Below the pieces are notes generated by a model. The model had not been told where the DNA came from. It saw only the letters and a program-made list of their open reading frames with translations, and made no database searches. Both the position numbers and the translations under genes were made by a program. From contig PKWK01000241.1 in NCBI GenBank assembly GCA_003133205.1, positions 1 through 14,330 on the forward strand: DNA of 14,330 nucleotides, in the 5' to 3' direction. Every line of letters starts with the position of its first letter. Position 1 is the stretch's first letter. Positions 7,128 through 14,092 of the stretch are shown piece by piece. Source of the DNA: Granulicella sp. Lineage in GTDB: Bacteria; Acidobacteriota; Terriglobia; Terriglobales; Acidobacteriaceae.

Positions 7128-8753
7128 CTACTTCTTGCCCACCTTCAGCGGAAGCTCCAGCGTGCCGGTTTTGTTGGATGTGCGGTCGAGTACGCCGACG
7201 CGGAGGAACAATTGGCCGGGCGGCAGGTCGATCTGCTGAAAGAATCGGATCGGTTCCTTGTTAGCGATCATCTGCTGATATTTTCCGTCGCTCAGCGGTG
7301 CCTTCACGATTTGGCTGAGGCCCGTCAGCAGTCTGTCGTTCGAGTCATAGACAGCGATGTCAAAGTCGAGCGCGCCCCGATGAGTGTTGTTCGGACCATT
7401 GGTAAACACGATCTGCTCGGCAGGCACGACATACGCGAAGCCGTACCGTGTCAGGTGTTTGCCGCTGAGTTTCGGATCGAGAGTTCCAAAAACTGGCGGG
7501 TCGGTGGGCTTCGGCGCCACGGTGCTGGGCTGGACGCCGACGTCGAATAATATTTGCTGAGACGTTGGCAGGCCACGACTCATCGGAGCCTTCATGTTGC
7601 CTGCGTATGCTGGCGGCGGGGTCAGCGAGAGCGTCAGTCCCGGCGGCAGCTTGTCTTTGGCGAGATCGTCCGCGTAGTAGCCCTTGCGGAAGACCAATGT
7701 GGTGCCCGGGCGGTCCACCTTGACGTCGATGTTGTGGTAGGCCCCATTGTATTTCTGGCTCGGAGGGCTGTACGCGATGGAGTAGTAGTTAGCGCCATTG
7801 TTGATCGCCTTGAGCACTGACGTCGCCATGTCGTTGGTGCCCGAATACGCCACGCCGCCGGTGGCCTCCGCCACCATCTCCATCGAGAGGCTCCGTGCTC
7901 CAAGACGGTCCACACCCATAGCGTCCACCGGATACACCGATACTTGCGCCGCAGTCAGTTGGTCGTATGCGTGGCTTAGCCCCAGGGAGTAGTCGGGAAG
8001 ACAGGGTCGCCGATCGTTCGGGTCAGTAATGGCCGGAATCCCGACGGTGAACCAGATGAGATTCTTCCTCCCTTTGACCGCGGCAGAGGAGACGGCGATC
8101 TGGTCGAACGACTCCAGTACCGACCGATTGCGGTTATTCGACTGGATGCACTGCCGGTCGCCGTTGCCGTCCACGTCGTATGGAGTCGCATCGATCGCCG
8201 CTGCGAGCAGAGCCCGGTCCGAGGTAAAGCTCTGCAGGATGCGCAGGTTGTTGGTCATAGAGAGGACCGCGATCCGCGTCCCATCCGGCATCTTCTGGAG
8301 CGCCTGTTTTGCGGCATCCTTCACTCGCTTCTGCATCGCGACGGACCGCGACACCTGGTCGGGGTTTGTGCTGTCGATCGGCGCCTCGTTCTCGAAGTCG
8401 AGTAGCAGGATGTTGACCGCGCTGCTCGGGGCGGGTGGCTGTAGATTGGTATAGATGTTCGGCGGCAGGTCGCGCATGGGCATCACCGGCCTGAGGCCGA
8501 CCTCCTCGAAGTTTCGGATCGGCTGCGGCTTGCCGTCTTCGAGAATGGTGAAATCCGACTGCTGCAAGCCGTAGACTGGCTGTCCGTCCCGGTCGGTCGC
8601 GGTCACATCGATTACGGTTAGGCGCGAATACATCTGGAGGGTTGTCGTCCCGTTGGGGTCCTGCTGCGCCGCCGCGCAGGGGCGTATCGACGCGACTGCC
8701 GCCAGGAGCGAAACAACGCCAGCCACCGCGAATCCTGACCTTCGACCTCTCAT
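7128..8753 (-). CDS. Secreted VWA-domain protein, acidobacterial VWFA-related family
   Basis: About 541 residues. A signal peptide (RGRRSG, hydrophobic 8-21, Ala-rich site near 28) directs export. A short beta domain (43-85, with VTATDRDGQPV and FTILEDGKPQPI) precedes a von Willebrand A fold at about 112-300 (NILLLDFENE, IAVLSMT, NLIWFTVGIP, VSVYPVDAMGV). The metal-site motif DxSxS is replaced by DFENE at 119-123, so metal binding is probably changed. The order FxxxEDGKPQ then VWA is the hallmark of TIGR03436, abundant in Acidobacteriota. The C-terminal 200 residues look beta-rich. I start at 8753, not at the upstream in-frame ATG 8807, because the signal peptide begins here; a GATATATATAGG stretch immediately precedes it. 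Function is unknown; it is 70 bp upstream of the GH43-like gene on the same strand. Confidence 0.85.
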   Translation of the reverse strand: MRGRRSGFAVAGVVSLLAAVASIRPCAAAQQDPNGTTTLQMYSRLTVIDVTATDRDGQPVYGLQQSDFTILEDGKPQPIRNFEEVGLRPVMPMRDLPPNIYTNLQPPAPSSAVNILLLDFENEAPIDSTNPDQVSRSVAMQKRVKDAAKQALQKMPDGTRIAVLSMTNNLRILQSFTSDRALLAAAIDATPYDVDGNGDRQCIQSNNRNRSVLESFDQIAVSSAAVKGRKNLIWFTVGIPAITDPNDRRPCLPDYSLGLSHAYDQLTAAQVSVYPVDAMGVDRLGARSLSMEMVAEATGGVAYSGTNDMATSVLKAINNGANYYSIAYSPPSQKYNGAYHNIDVKVDRPGTTLVFRKGYYADDLAKDKLPPGLTLSLTPPPAYAGNMKAPMSRGLPTSQQILFDVGVQPSTVAPKPTDPPVFGTLDPKLSGKHLTRYGFAYVVPAEQIVFTNGPNNTHRGALDFDIAVYDSNDRLLTGLSQIVKAPLSDGKYQQMIANKEPIRFFQQIDLPPGQLFLRVGVLDRTSNKTGTLELPLKVGKK

Positions 8754-8807
8754 CCTATATATATCCCCTGTAGAGTTCGACACGGTTTGGCCAGTCTCCA
8801 CTCGCAA

Positions 8808-8936
8808 ATAGTTGCAATGTATCGGCGCAATGGCAGGTAGCCGGCTGTAGGGTAGGTAAAGGCAACCTATTGCTGTCCAGCAACATCGTCAAACAACCGG
8901 CAACCGAACAAGCGTCAGTCCGATACAATGATGCTG
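8808..8936. promoter_or_regulatory. Divergent promoter region, VWA gene / accA
   Basis: On the plus strand, TACAAT (8924-8929) matches the -10 consensus at five of six bases and ends 7 nt before ATG 8937, a leaderless arrangement for accA; I see no clear -35. A small dyad TAGGT (8853-8857) / ACCTA (8865-8869) lies mid-region. On the minus strand the TA-rich run GATATATATA directly before ATG 8753 is the best -10 candidate for the VWA gene. Confidence 0.45.
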
Positions 8937-9767
8937 ATGGCAGATCAAGAAGCAGGCAACATGCCCGAAGCCTGGCGCAGGACAGAGCTTGCGCGGCATC
9001 CCGATCGTCCCTATCCGATGGACTTCATCGAAGCACTCTTTACTGACTTCAGCGAGATTCATGGCGACCGGGCCTTCGGCGACGATCCCGCGATGGCCTG
9101 TGGCATGGCGCGGTTCCACGGACGCGCGGTGCTGGTGGTCGCCAACCTGAAGGGGCGCACTCTGAAAGAGCGCGTGGTGCGCAAGTTCGGTTCTCCTGAT
9201 CCCGAAGGCTATCGCAAGGCCTTGCGCGCGATGAAGATGGCCGAGAAATTCGGCCACCCCATCTTCACGTTCCTCGACCTTGCGGGCGCGAATCCAGGAA
9301 TAGGAGCGGAAGAGCGCGGTCAGGGCGAGGCTATTGCTCGCAACCTGCGCGAAATGGCGAGGCTGCGCGTTCCGACCATCGCCACCGTGACCGGCGAAGG
9401 CGGGTCGGGTGGGGCGCTGGCGCTGGCAGTCGCAGATCGGGTGCTGATGCTGGAGAACGCAATCTACACGGTCATCTCTCCGGAAGGCTGCGCGTCGATC
9501 ATGTGGAAGGACGCGGGCAAGAAGCAGCAGGCCGCCTCTGCGCTCAAGTACACGGCGTTCAGCGCGCAGGAACTGGGATGCGTCGACGATGTTCTCTCCG
9601 AGCCCGAGGGCGGAACTCACCTCGATCCGGCGTACGCTATGGCCCTGGTCAACGAAAGGCTGAGCTTCCATCTTGCGCAACTCGATACCAAGCCGATCGA
9701 GCAGTTGCTCAAAGAGCGTTACACGAAGTTCCGCAATATTGCGCAGTGCTACACCACCGCCGAATAG
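8937..9767 (+). CDS. accA: Acetyl-CoA carboxylase carboxyltransferase subunit alpha
   Basis: Transfers carboxyl from biotin to acetyl-CoA together with AccD, the first committed step of fatty acid synthesis. The crotonase-like core is clear: ELARHPDRPYPMDFIE (17-32), HGDRAFGDD (42-50), SPDPEGYRKALR, GIGAEERGQGEAIARNL (121-137), TGEGGSGGALAL (152-163) and ISPEGCASIMWKDA (180-193). At 276 residues it is shorter than E. coli AccA (319): the N-terminal helical segment before the conserved Trp is missing, and the upstream frame back to the stop at 8853 does not encode it. LDLAGANPG replaces the usual IDTPGAYPG, and VVANLKGR replaces IGHQKGR. ATG 8937 is preferred over 8928 and 8931 because TACAAT ends 7 nt before it. 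It is parted from dnaE by two minus-strand genes. Confidence 0.9.
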   Translation: MADQEAGNMPEAWRRTELARHPDRPYPMDFIEALFTDFSEIHGDRAFGDDPAMACGMARFHGRAVLVVANLKGRTLKERVVRKFGSPDPEGYRKALRAMKMAEKFGHPIFTFLDLAGANPGIGAEERGQGEAIARNLREMARLRVPTIATVTGEGGSGGALALAVADRVLMLENAIYTVISPEGCASIMWKDAGKKQQAASALKYTAFSAQELGCVDDVLSEPEGGTHLDPAYAMALVNERLSFHLAQLDTKPIEQLLKERYTKFRNIAQCYTTAE

Positions 9768-9815
9768 CACCTTGACTCGGAGACTGTGCCGATCAACCTT
9801 ATGCTGCCGCGCAGA

Positions 9816-9839
9816 GAATTCGCCGGTTCACGCGGATTC
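9816..9839 (+). terminator. Hairpin between accA and the CPBP gene
   Basis: GAATTCGC (9816-9823) pairs with GCGGATTC (9832-9839) across an 8-nt loop, giving an 8-bp stem with one G-U wobble. No T run follows, so it is a structural element or a factor-assisted terminator rather than a classic intrinsic one. It lies in the 146-bp gap after accA; I see nothing else in the gap. Confidence 0.3.
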
Positions 9840-9913
9840 GCAGTCGAAGAACCCCTGTAGTTCGCATCTCACCTAGCCGTTACTCGCCCCGCCAGTGCGG
9901 CCGGAAACTAAAC

Positions 9914-10999
9914 ATGCAGGCCACTAACACCACCGCCGTTCCACCGCCCCCGCCGCCCGCGTTCGCTGGCGCCCGGCAGCGTCCGCGCTCGTTGCAGTTC
10001 GCTCTCTTTCTTGCCGCGATGGTGTGGTTTCTGTGTGCGCGATTGTTGTCCGAGAGCGCCGCGAGCGGCCTTGCCCTGCGCTTCGACCTTGGCGACGAAC
10101 GCCCATTGCTCGAGTCTCTTTTCCTGCTCTTCCTTGTGGTCTGCGGATTCTCGCTGTTGCGAGCCATCGAACGCCGGCGCGCGCCTCTGCGGCTGACGCT
10201 TGGCCTTCCGTGGCGTGCAACATCGCGCAGGGAATGGGCCATGGGCGCGGCGTTCGGTTGGGGACTCGCGGTTGCCGCGGTTCTTCCGATGGCACTCGCC
10301 CGGACGCTGAGTGTCCATTTGTGGACTGCTCCGCGCGCCTTTGAGTTGCTTGCGCTCAGCCTTGCTACGCTCGCGGTGGCAAGTGTGGCCCACACGCTGG
10401 CAATCTATGGCTATGGCTTCCAACGGCTGATCGAGGCAACCGGGCCGGCACGGGCAACTCTGATCATAGTTTCCTTGTCGGCCATCCATGCCGGGATTAC
10501 TCCAAGTGCTTACGGAACTCCGGACGGGACTCGCATTCTGGTCGAGATGCTGGCCAGTTTGCTGCTCTGCATTTGCTGGCTTCGCACGCACGGCTTGTGG
10601 CTTCCCTGGGGACTGCATTTCGCGTGGGCGGCATCGACCGGCATACTCTTCGGACTTCCGCTCGGCGGTGACGTTTCGTTCTCCTCTATCGTCGATACTC
10701 GCGCGGGTGGACCGCCCTGGCTTACCGGTGGCAGCTACGGCCCCACAGCGGCTGCCTTCTCGATCCTTGTTCTCGTCACCGCCATTCCTCTGCTGGTGCG
10801 GGCCACCAGCGATTACGCCTGGAACTACACCCACCCTCCGATCATCCCCGCCGGATACGATGTCACTATCCCCCCGCCCGCTGCCCACGTTGCCGTGGAG
10901 CAGTCGGCTATGGCGGCCCAGCCCGTGAATCCGGCATCGCTGGTCCAGATACTCCCTGCTACACCCCAAAGCCCCATCGGCAGCGGCCCTTCCGACTAA
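9914..10999 (+). CDS. CPBP-type integral membrane protein, catalytically degenerate
   Basis: A 361-residue polytopic membrane protein with hydrophobic segments near 27-45, 66-83, 108-128, 143-168, 181-198, 208-224, 228-250 and 279-296. The layout matches CPBP (Abi, CAAX-like) intramembrane proteases. Motif 1, normally EExxxR followed by GY..Q.L, reads HTLAIYGYGFQRL, so both Glu and the Arg become His160, Thr161 and Tyr165. The motif 2 histidine remains (SLSAIH, His192). In motif 3 His235 remains (LPWGLHFAWAAS) but the Asn is Ala239. The family signature LWLPWGLHFxW...GxLFGLPLxG supports the assignment. It is therefore probably not an active protease of the usual type. N-terminal residues 9-15 are a proline run and the last 50 residues are a Pro/Ala-rich cytoplasmic tail. 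The ATG has only a weak GGA 8 nt upstream. Role unknown. Confidence 0.75.
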   Translation: MQATNTTAVPPPPPPAFAGARQRPRSLQFALFLAAMVWFLCARLLSESAASGLALRFDLGDERPLLESLFLLFLVVCGFSLLRAIERRRAPLRLTLGLPWRATSRREWAMGAAFGWGLAVAAVLPMALARTLSVHLWTAPRAFELLALSLATLAVASVAHTLAIYGYGFQRLIEATGPARATLIIVSLSAIHAGITPSAYGTPDGTRILVEMLASLLLCICWLRTHGLWLPWGLHFAWAASTGILFGLPLGGDVSFSSIVDTRAGGPPWLTGGSYGPTAAAFSILVLVTAIPLLVRATSDYAWNYTHPPIIPAGYDVTIPPPAAHVAVEQSAMAAQPVNPASLVQILPATPQSPIGSGPSD

Positions 11000-11294
11000 G
11001 CCCCCAAGGGACACCCTTCCGGCATTTTCTCTGTCTGTTGTTTGTCATTTGTTTGTCTTGGCATCCCATCCTTGAAACCAAGGGGAGATACTTGGTTCTG
11101 CGGCAATTCCTCGAGCCCAGCAGGCGTCCGCGTCCTCCTGCTCCCGGAGAATACCCGCAAATGCGAATTTTGCACCTCACCTATCCACCGTTCCCGTACG
11201 AACGCGCGGGCGTGACGCGGCTGGCACAGCGGCTGAACCCACTTGTAAAAAGGGAAGACTAGGCGCAAAATTCTGACTACACGAGGTGCCCGCC
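11000..11294. other. Intergenic region with hairpin and a candidate promoter
   Basis: I see no gene here. AAGGG-ACA-CCCTT (11006-11018) directly follows the CPBP stop codon and is followed by CCGGCATTTTCT, a weak candidate terminator. The next 120 bases (about 11035-11155) carry no structure I can name. An open frame at 11161-11262 begins MRILHLTYPPFP, which faintly recalls glycosyltransferase N-termini but stops after 33 residues. Confidence 0.5.
11243..11271 (+). promoter_or_regulatory. Candidate sigma-70 promoter for the BamE-like gene
   Basis: TTGTAA (11243-11248) and CAAAAT (11266-11271) are separated by 17 bp, each matching four of six consensus bases. Transcription would begin near 11278, leaving a short leader that contains GAGG (11283-11286). 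Confidence 0.35.
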
Positions 11295-12449
11295 ATGGCC
11301 TTTCGTCACCCGTTTCTCGCATCGGCAATTAGCGCCGTCGCGGTGTTGGCGGCTGCGACCTCTCTGGCGCGCGCGCAGGTCTTTGTGGTCGGCGAAAAGT
11401 CCGCCATGGCCGACGTCTCCACAGACTTCCACCCCACCCGGGTCGAGCTGCCGACGACTCCAATCACCGAGCGCGGACGCCGGGAACTGATTCGTAACCT
11501 TGAGGCGGAGCAAGGCTTTGCGCACCGCCCACTTCCACTTGGCCAGGATCTCGTCCTGATGGCGAACGGCAACCTCAAGCCAGGTGGCGACGCCTACAAA
11601 CAGATGCTGTACAAGAAGGGGCAAGCGGCCGCGCCCGGAGACCGCGTCGCCATCACCACGGTCACCGTGAAGGCCGACCGCATCGTCTTTGATCTCAACG
11701 GCGGACCGTATCTCAAGCATCGCTTCCTGCGCCATATCGAATTGAATGACACTCCTCTCGCCGCCGACGACGGCTCGCAGGTGACGGGCTGCCGCGTGAC
11801 GCTGGTCTTCGAAGGTGGAATCCCGGAAATCAGCGCGCCCGAGGTGAAGGCTCTGCTCGATCCCCTCATCGACTTCGGCGTTAAGACCTCCGGGGAAGCT
11901 TATGCGGACAGCCTTCCGCCCTTCCTCAAAGATGCCATCTCCCACCACGATGTGCTGGTAGGTATGAACCGCAAGATGGTGCTTGCCGCGATGGGCGCGC
12001 CAGAATCAAAGGTTCGCGAACTCGTCCCGGGATCGACCGACAGGCACTATGAAGAATGGCTCTACGGCCAGGTACCGCAGACCGTGCGCTTCGTCCGCTT
12101 CGAAGGCGACCGCGTCACTCAGGTACGCATCGCTGCGCTGGGTCAGCCTATCGCCATTCACACCGAGAACGAGATGCACGGCTACCTCGATCCCGGGGGC
12201 ACCCGCGAGGTTGCCATGGGAGACAGCCAGCCCAGCGGCGGGGAAGACGCGCCCGGCAGAGCCCCACCCTCCATCCTGAAGCCGGGCGAGGTCGCGCCGG
12301 GCAGCTCGCAGCGCGTTCGGTTGCCGGTGAAACCTGCGGATCCTCCACAGGATAAGAGCGCCCCGAACCCGGCAAGTGCGCCTGCTGCAACTCCGCCGGA
12401 CGCGCCCACCGACAAGCCCGCAACCCAACTGGTGGCGTCGACTCCTTAG
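11295..12449 (+). CDS. Secreted protein with BamE/SmpA-like domain
   Basis: A 384-residue exported protein of unknown function. A signal peptide (1-27, cleavage predicted after ARA) has no lipobox cysteine. Residues 28-205 form a conserved-looking domain (TERGRRELIRNLEAEQGFA, then LVLMANG and VKADRIVFDLNGGP) I cannot name. Residues 219-288 match the SmpA/OmlA/BamE pattern: VGMNRKMVLAAMGAP, then DRHYEEWLYGQ, then VRFVRFEGDRVTQVRIA. The last 85 residues are a Pro/Ala/Ser-rich low-complexity tail, as in cell-envelope or periplasm-spanning proteins. I choose ATG 11295 over the in-frame GTG 11286 because GAGG lies 8 nt upstream and the signal peptide starts there. BamE proteins are outer-membrane lipoproteins of the BAM complex; this one is longer and not a lipoprotein, so a BAM role is not implied. 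It converges with the anti-sigma gene. Confidence 0.75.
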   Translation: MAFRHPFLASAISAVAVLAAATSLARAQVFVVGEKSAMADVSTDFHPTRVELPTTPITERGRRELIRNLEAEQGFAHRPLPLGQDLVLMANGNLKPGGDAYKQMLYKKGQAAAPGDRVAITTVTVKADRIVFDLNGGPYLKHRFLRHIELNDTPLAADDGSQVTGCRVTLVFEGGIPEISAPEVKALLDPLIDFGVKTSGEAYADSLPPFLKDAISHHDVLVGMNRKMVLAAMGAPESKVRELVPGSTDRHYEEWLYGQVPQTVRFVRFEGDRVTQVRIAALGQPIAIHTENEMHGYLDPGGTREVAMGDSQPSGGEDAPGRAPPSILKPGEVAPGSSQRVRLPVKPADPPQDKSAPNPASAPAATPPDAPTDKPATQLVASTP

Positions 12450-12464
12450 GTCCGTAACAAGCGG

Positions 12465-12881
12465 TTATTCGCTGCGGCCGGTCAATCGAAACGACGCGGC
12501 GATGGCGGCGATAGAGAGACACGCGGCCAGGACAATCCAGCCAAGGGTCACTTCGCCCGGAGTGAAGGAGAGCGCGAGCGCCAGGTGCGGCTGAAGGGTT
12601 GCGCTGGAAGATGGTGCGACCGCTAGTCCTGCCTTCGCAGCCCGGATCGCGAAGACAACGAACACGAGCAGCGCACAGACGATCGCGATGGCTCCCGGGA
12701 GAACGCGACCCCACGGGAAGGCAATGGGCGGCGGCTCCGTTGCTTGCGCGTGGATCGATTCCATCACCGACGCGGCGAAACCGGAGGAGGGCGCAATTTC
12801 CTCGCTGGCTGCGGCGAGGTGGGCGTCTACAAGGCGCTCGACTGCGTCGTCCGTGGGGGTTGGCTTGGGTGCGTGGGTCAT
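12465..12881 (-). CDS. Putative anti-sigma factor, two-TM membrane protein
   Basis: A 138-residue protein whose ATG overlaps the TGA of the ECF sigma gene (ATGA), the usual coupling of a sigma factor with its anti-sigma. GGGAG lies 5 nt before the start. Residues 1-52 are a polar, mostly helical cytoplasmic part (DDAVERLVDAHLAAASEE, then GFAASVMESIHAQ); membrane segments follow at about 59-82 and 112-131, joined by an outer loop, with a short charged C-end. The HxxxCxxC zinc motif of common anti-sigma factors is absent; in fact the N-terminal part has no cysteine. The role is inferred from position and topology; an unrelated membrane protein co-translated with the sigma factor is possible. 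The 15 bases to the convergent BamE-like gene hold only a tiny AGCG/CGCT stem. Confidence 0.65.
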   Translation of the reverse strand: MTHAPKPTPTDDAVERLVDAHLAAASEEIAPSSGFAASVMESIHAQATEPPPIAFPWGRVLPGAIAIVCALLVFVVFAIRAAKAGLAVAPSSSATLQPHLALALSFTPGEVTLGWIVLAACLSIAAIAASFRLTGRSE

Positions 12882-13495
12882 AAGGACTCCCTGGCTTGCC
12901 GTTGTGCAATAAGAGGATGCTCGACCAGCGGCTTCAACTTGCCGCGGAGGAGATTGAGCGCGCGAAAGAGGTGTGCCTTGACCGTCCCCTTGGGCAGGTT
13001 CAGGCTCCGCGCGGTAGATGGGACGTCCATCTCGTGAAAGTAATACAGCGTCAGCACTTCGCGGTACTTGGCCGGGAGGGTCTGCACGGCCTTGTGAATG
13101 GCCGCGCTCTGGTTACGCTGCTTGAGGCCACCGTCGATTGCGTGGGGATCGGCAGGCTCGCGGATCTCGTCGAAGGGCAGGGTTATGGGCGGAAGGCGGC
13201 GCAACTCTGTGCAGTAGAGGTTGGTCGCCAGCGCGAACAGCCAGGTGGAGAAGGCGGACTCCTGCCGCCAGGACGCGAGATTGCGGAAGGCCCGCAGGAA
13301 GGCCTCCTGGGCCATCTCTTCGGCGCGGCCACGGTCGTGGCAGAAGCGGTAAGCGAGATTGATGAGCGGAGACTGCCAGCGGCGCACGATGCCCTCGAAG
13401 GCGCGAGTGTCGTCGGCCAGTACCCGGGCGGCGTCCTGCCGGTCGTCCTCGGCGCGCTGGTTGACCAATCCCGGGTTGCCGGAGGTGCTCACCAT
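12878..13495 (-). CDS. ECF-family RNA polymerase sigma factor
   Basis: A 205-residue sigma-70 family protein with only regions 2 and 4. Region 2 (about 31-96) has AFEGIVRRWQSPLINLAYRFC, DRGRAEEMAQEAFLRAF and FSTWLFALATNLYCTELRR. A short acidic linker follows (107-122). Region 4 (about 128-185) has LPAKYREVLTLYYFHEMDVPSTARSLNLPKGTVKAHLFRAL, a clear helix-turn-helix. It should direct RNA polymerase to a stress or envelope regulon when released from the anti-sigma factor encoded next. ATG 13495 has GAGGAG only 2 nt upstream; the adjacent GTG codon (13492) has better spacing of 5 nt and may be the true start. A TACAAT box at 13550-13545 may serve as promoter. Confidence 0.92.
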   Translation of the reverse strand: MVSTSGNPGLVNQRAEDDRQDAARVLADDTRAFEGIVRRWQSPLINLAYRFCHDRGRAEEMAQEAFLRAFRNLASWRQESAFSTWLFALATNLYCTELRRLPPITLPFDEIREPADPHAIDGGLKQRNQSAAIHKAVQTLPAKYREVLTLYYFHEMDVPSTARSLNLPKGTVKAHLFRALNLLRGKLKPLVEHPLIAQRQARESL

Positions 13496-13544
13496 GTCTC
13501 CTCAGTACGGTGTGACGCGTAAGGGAAGGCGGCGGTTGCGTTTT

Positions 13545-13599
13545 ATTGTAGCCCTCCCGGTGGGCGGAATTTCTGGAAGAAAACGAAACCGTCCGGGAG
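13545..13599. promoter_or_regulatory. Divergent regulatory region with 7-bp dyad
   Basis: Between the sigma gene and the small membrane gene, CTCCCGG (13554-13560) and CCGGGAG (13593-13599) form a perfect inverted repeat 32 nt apart. TACAAT on the minus strand (13550-13545) is a candidate -10 for the sigma gene, without a clear -35. The dyad may be an operator; this is inference. Confidence 0.3.
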
Positions 13600-13650
13600 C
13601 GGGCGATGTCCCACGGTACAGAGCAACAGGAGAGCCAAAAGGAGATGGTC

Positions 13651-14049
13651 ATGTTCGATAACCCCGGAGTTTCAGTATTTCTGTTTCTAGGTATCTCAGC
13701 GGTGGCGCTGTTCACATTCCTTTCCGTTTCGGCGTGGGCCGGAACCCGGCAGGCCGAGCGCGTGGAGTATTACAAGGCCGAGATGATGAAGAAGATCGCG
13801 GAGGTTGGCGGAGAGCGCAACCCGGCAATCGAGTACCTGCGCGAGCAGGAGAGAATCGCAGCAACGAAGCGGCTGGGCGGGATCAAGCTGGGTGGGCTGA
13901 TCAACATTGCGGTTGGTCCCGCACTGATGATCCTGTTGCATGCGTTGGTGCATGACGAGCCGGTCTATCTGGTCGGAATAATCCCTATGTTCGTAGGGCT
14001 GGCGCTGCTGGCGTATGGATACTGGATTGCGCCGGAGCGGTCGGCATAG
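13651..14049 (+). CDS. Small three-TM membrane protein
   Basis: A 132-residue protein I do not recognise. TM1 spans about 8-30. It is followed by a charged helical stretch (31-78: ERVEYYKAEMMKKIAEVGGE, then AIEYLREQERIAATKR) and two more membrane segments at about 80-101 and 105-127. The N-terminal segment could act as an uncleaved signal anchor. AGGAG lies 6 nt before ATG 13651, so this start is preferred to the in-frame ATG at 13606, which has no ribosome binding site. It diverges from the ECF sigma gene and converges with rph. Small membrane proteins beside ECF operons are often part of the same regulon, but that is inference here. Confidence 0.75.
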   Translation: MFDNPGVSVFLFLGISAVALFTFLSVSAWAGTRQAERVEYYKAEMMKKIAEVGGERNPAIEYLREQERIAATKRLGGIKLGGLINIAVGPALMILLHALVHDEPVYLVGIIPMFVGLALLAYGYWIAPERSA

Positions 14050-14092
14050 ACGGAGACGGCCAGGATCAGCAGGCGACGCAGTCCAGGCGAAC

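Noticed and set aside
5983..8753. Transposon carrying the GH43 and VWA genes
   Set aside because: No transposase, terminal inverted repeats or target-site duplication can be seen at either edge.
8754..8807. Upstream in-frame ATG (8807) as start of the VWA protein
   Set aside because: It would put 18 polar residues before a clear signal peptide that begins at 8753.
9816..9839. tRNA fragment or attachment site suggested by GGTTCA in the hairpin loop
   Set aside because: No acceptor, D or anticodon arm can be drawn around it and no flanking direct repeat is visible.
9908..11014. Minus-strand open frame of 368 residues opposite the CPBP gene
   Set aside because: Arg/Gly/Gln-rich text without signal or domain; the plus-strand frame has clear membrane segments and CPBP motifs.
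13606..13650. Upstream in-frame ATG (13606) as start of the small membrane protein
   Set aside because: No ribosome binding site there, whereas AGGAG lies 6 nt before ATG 13651.
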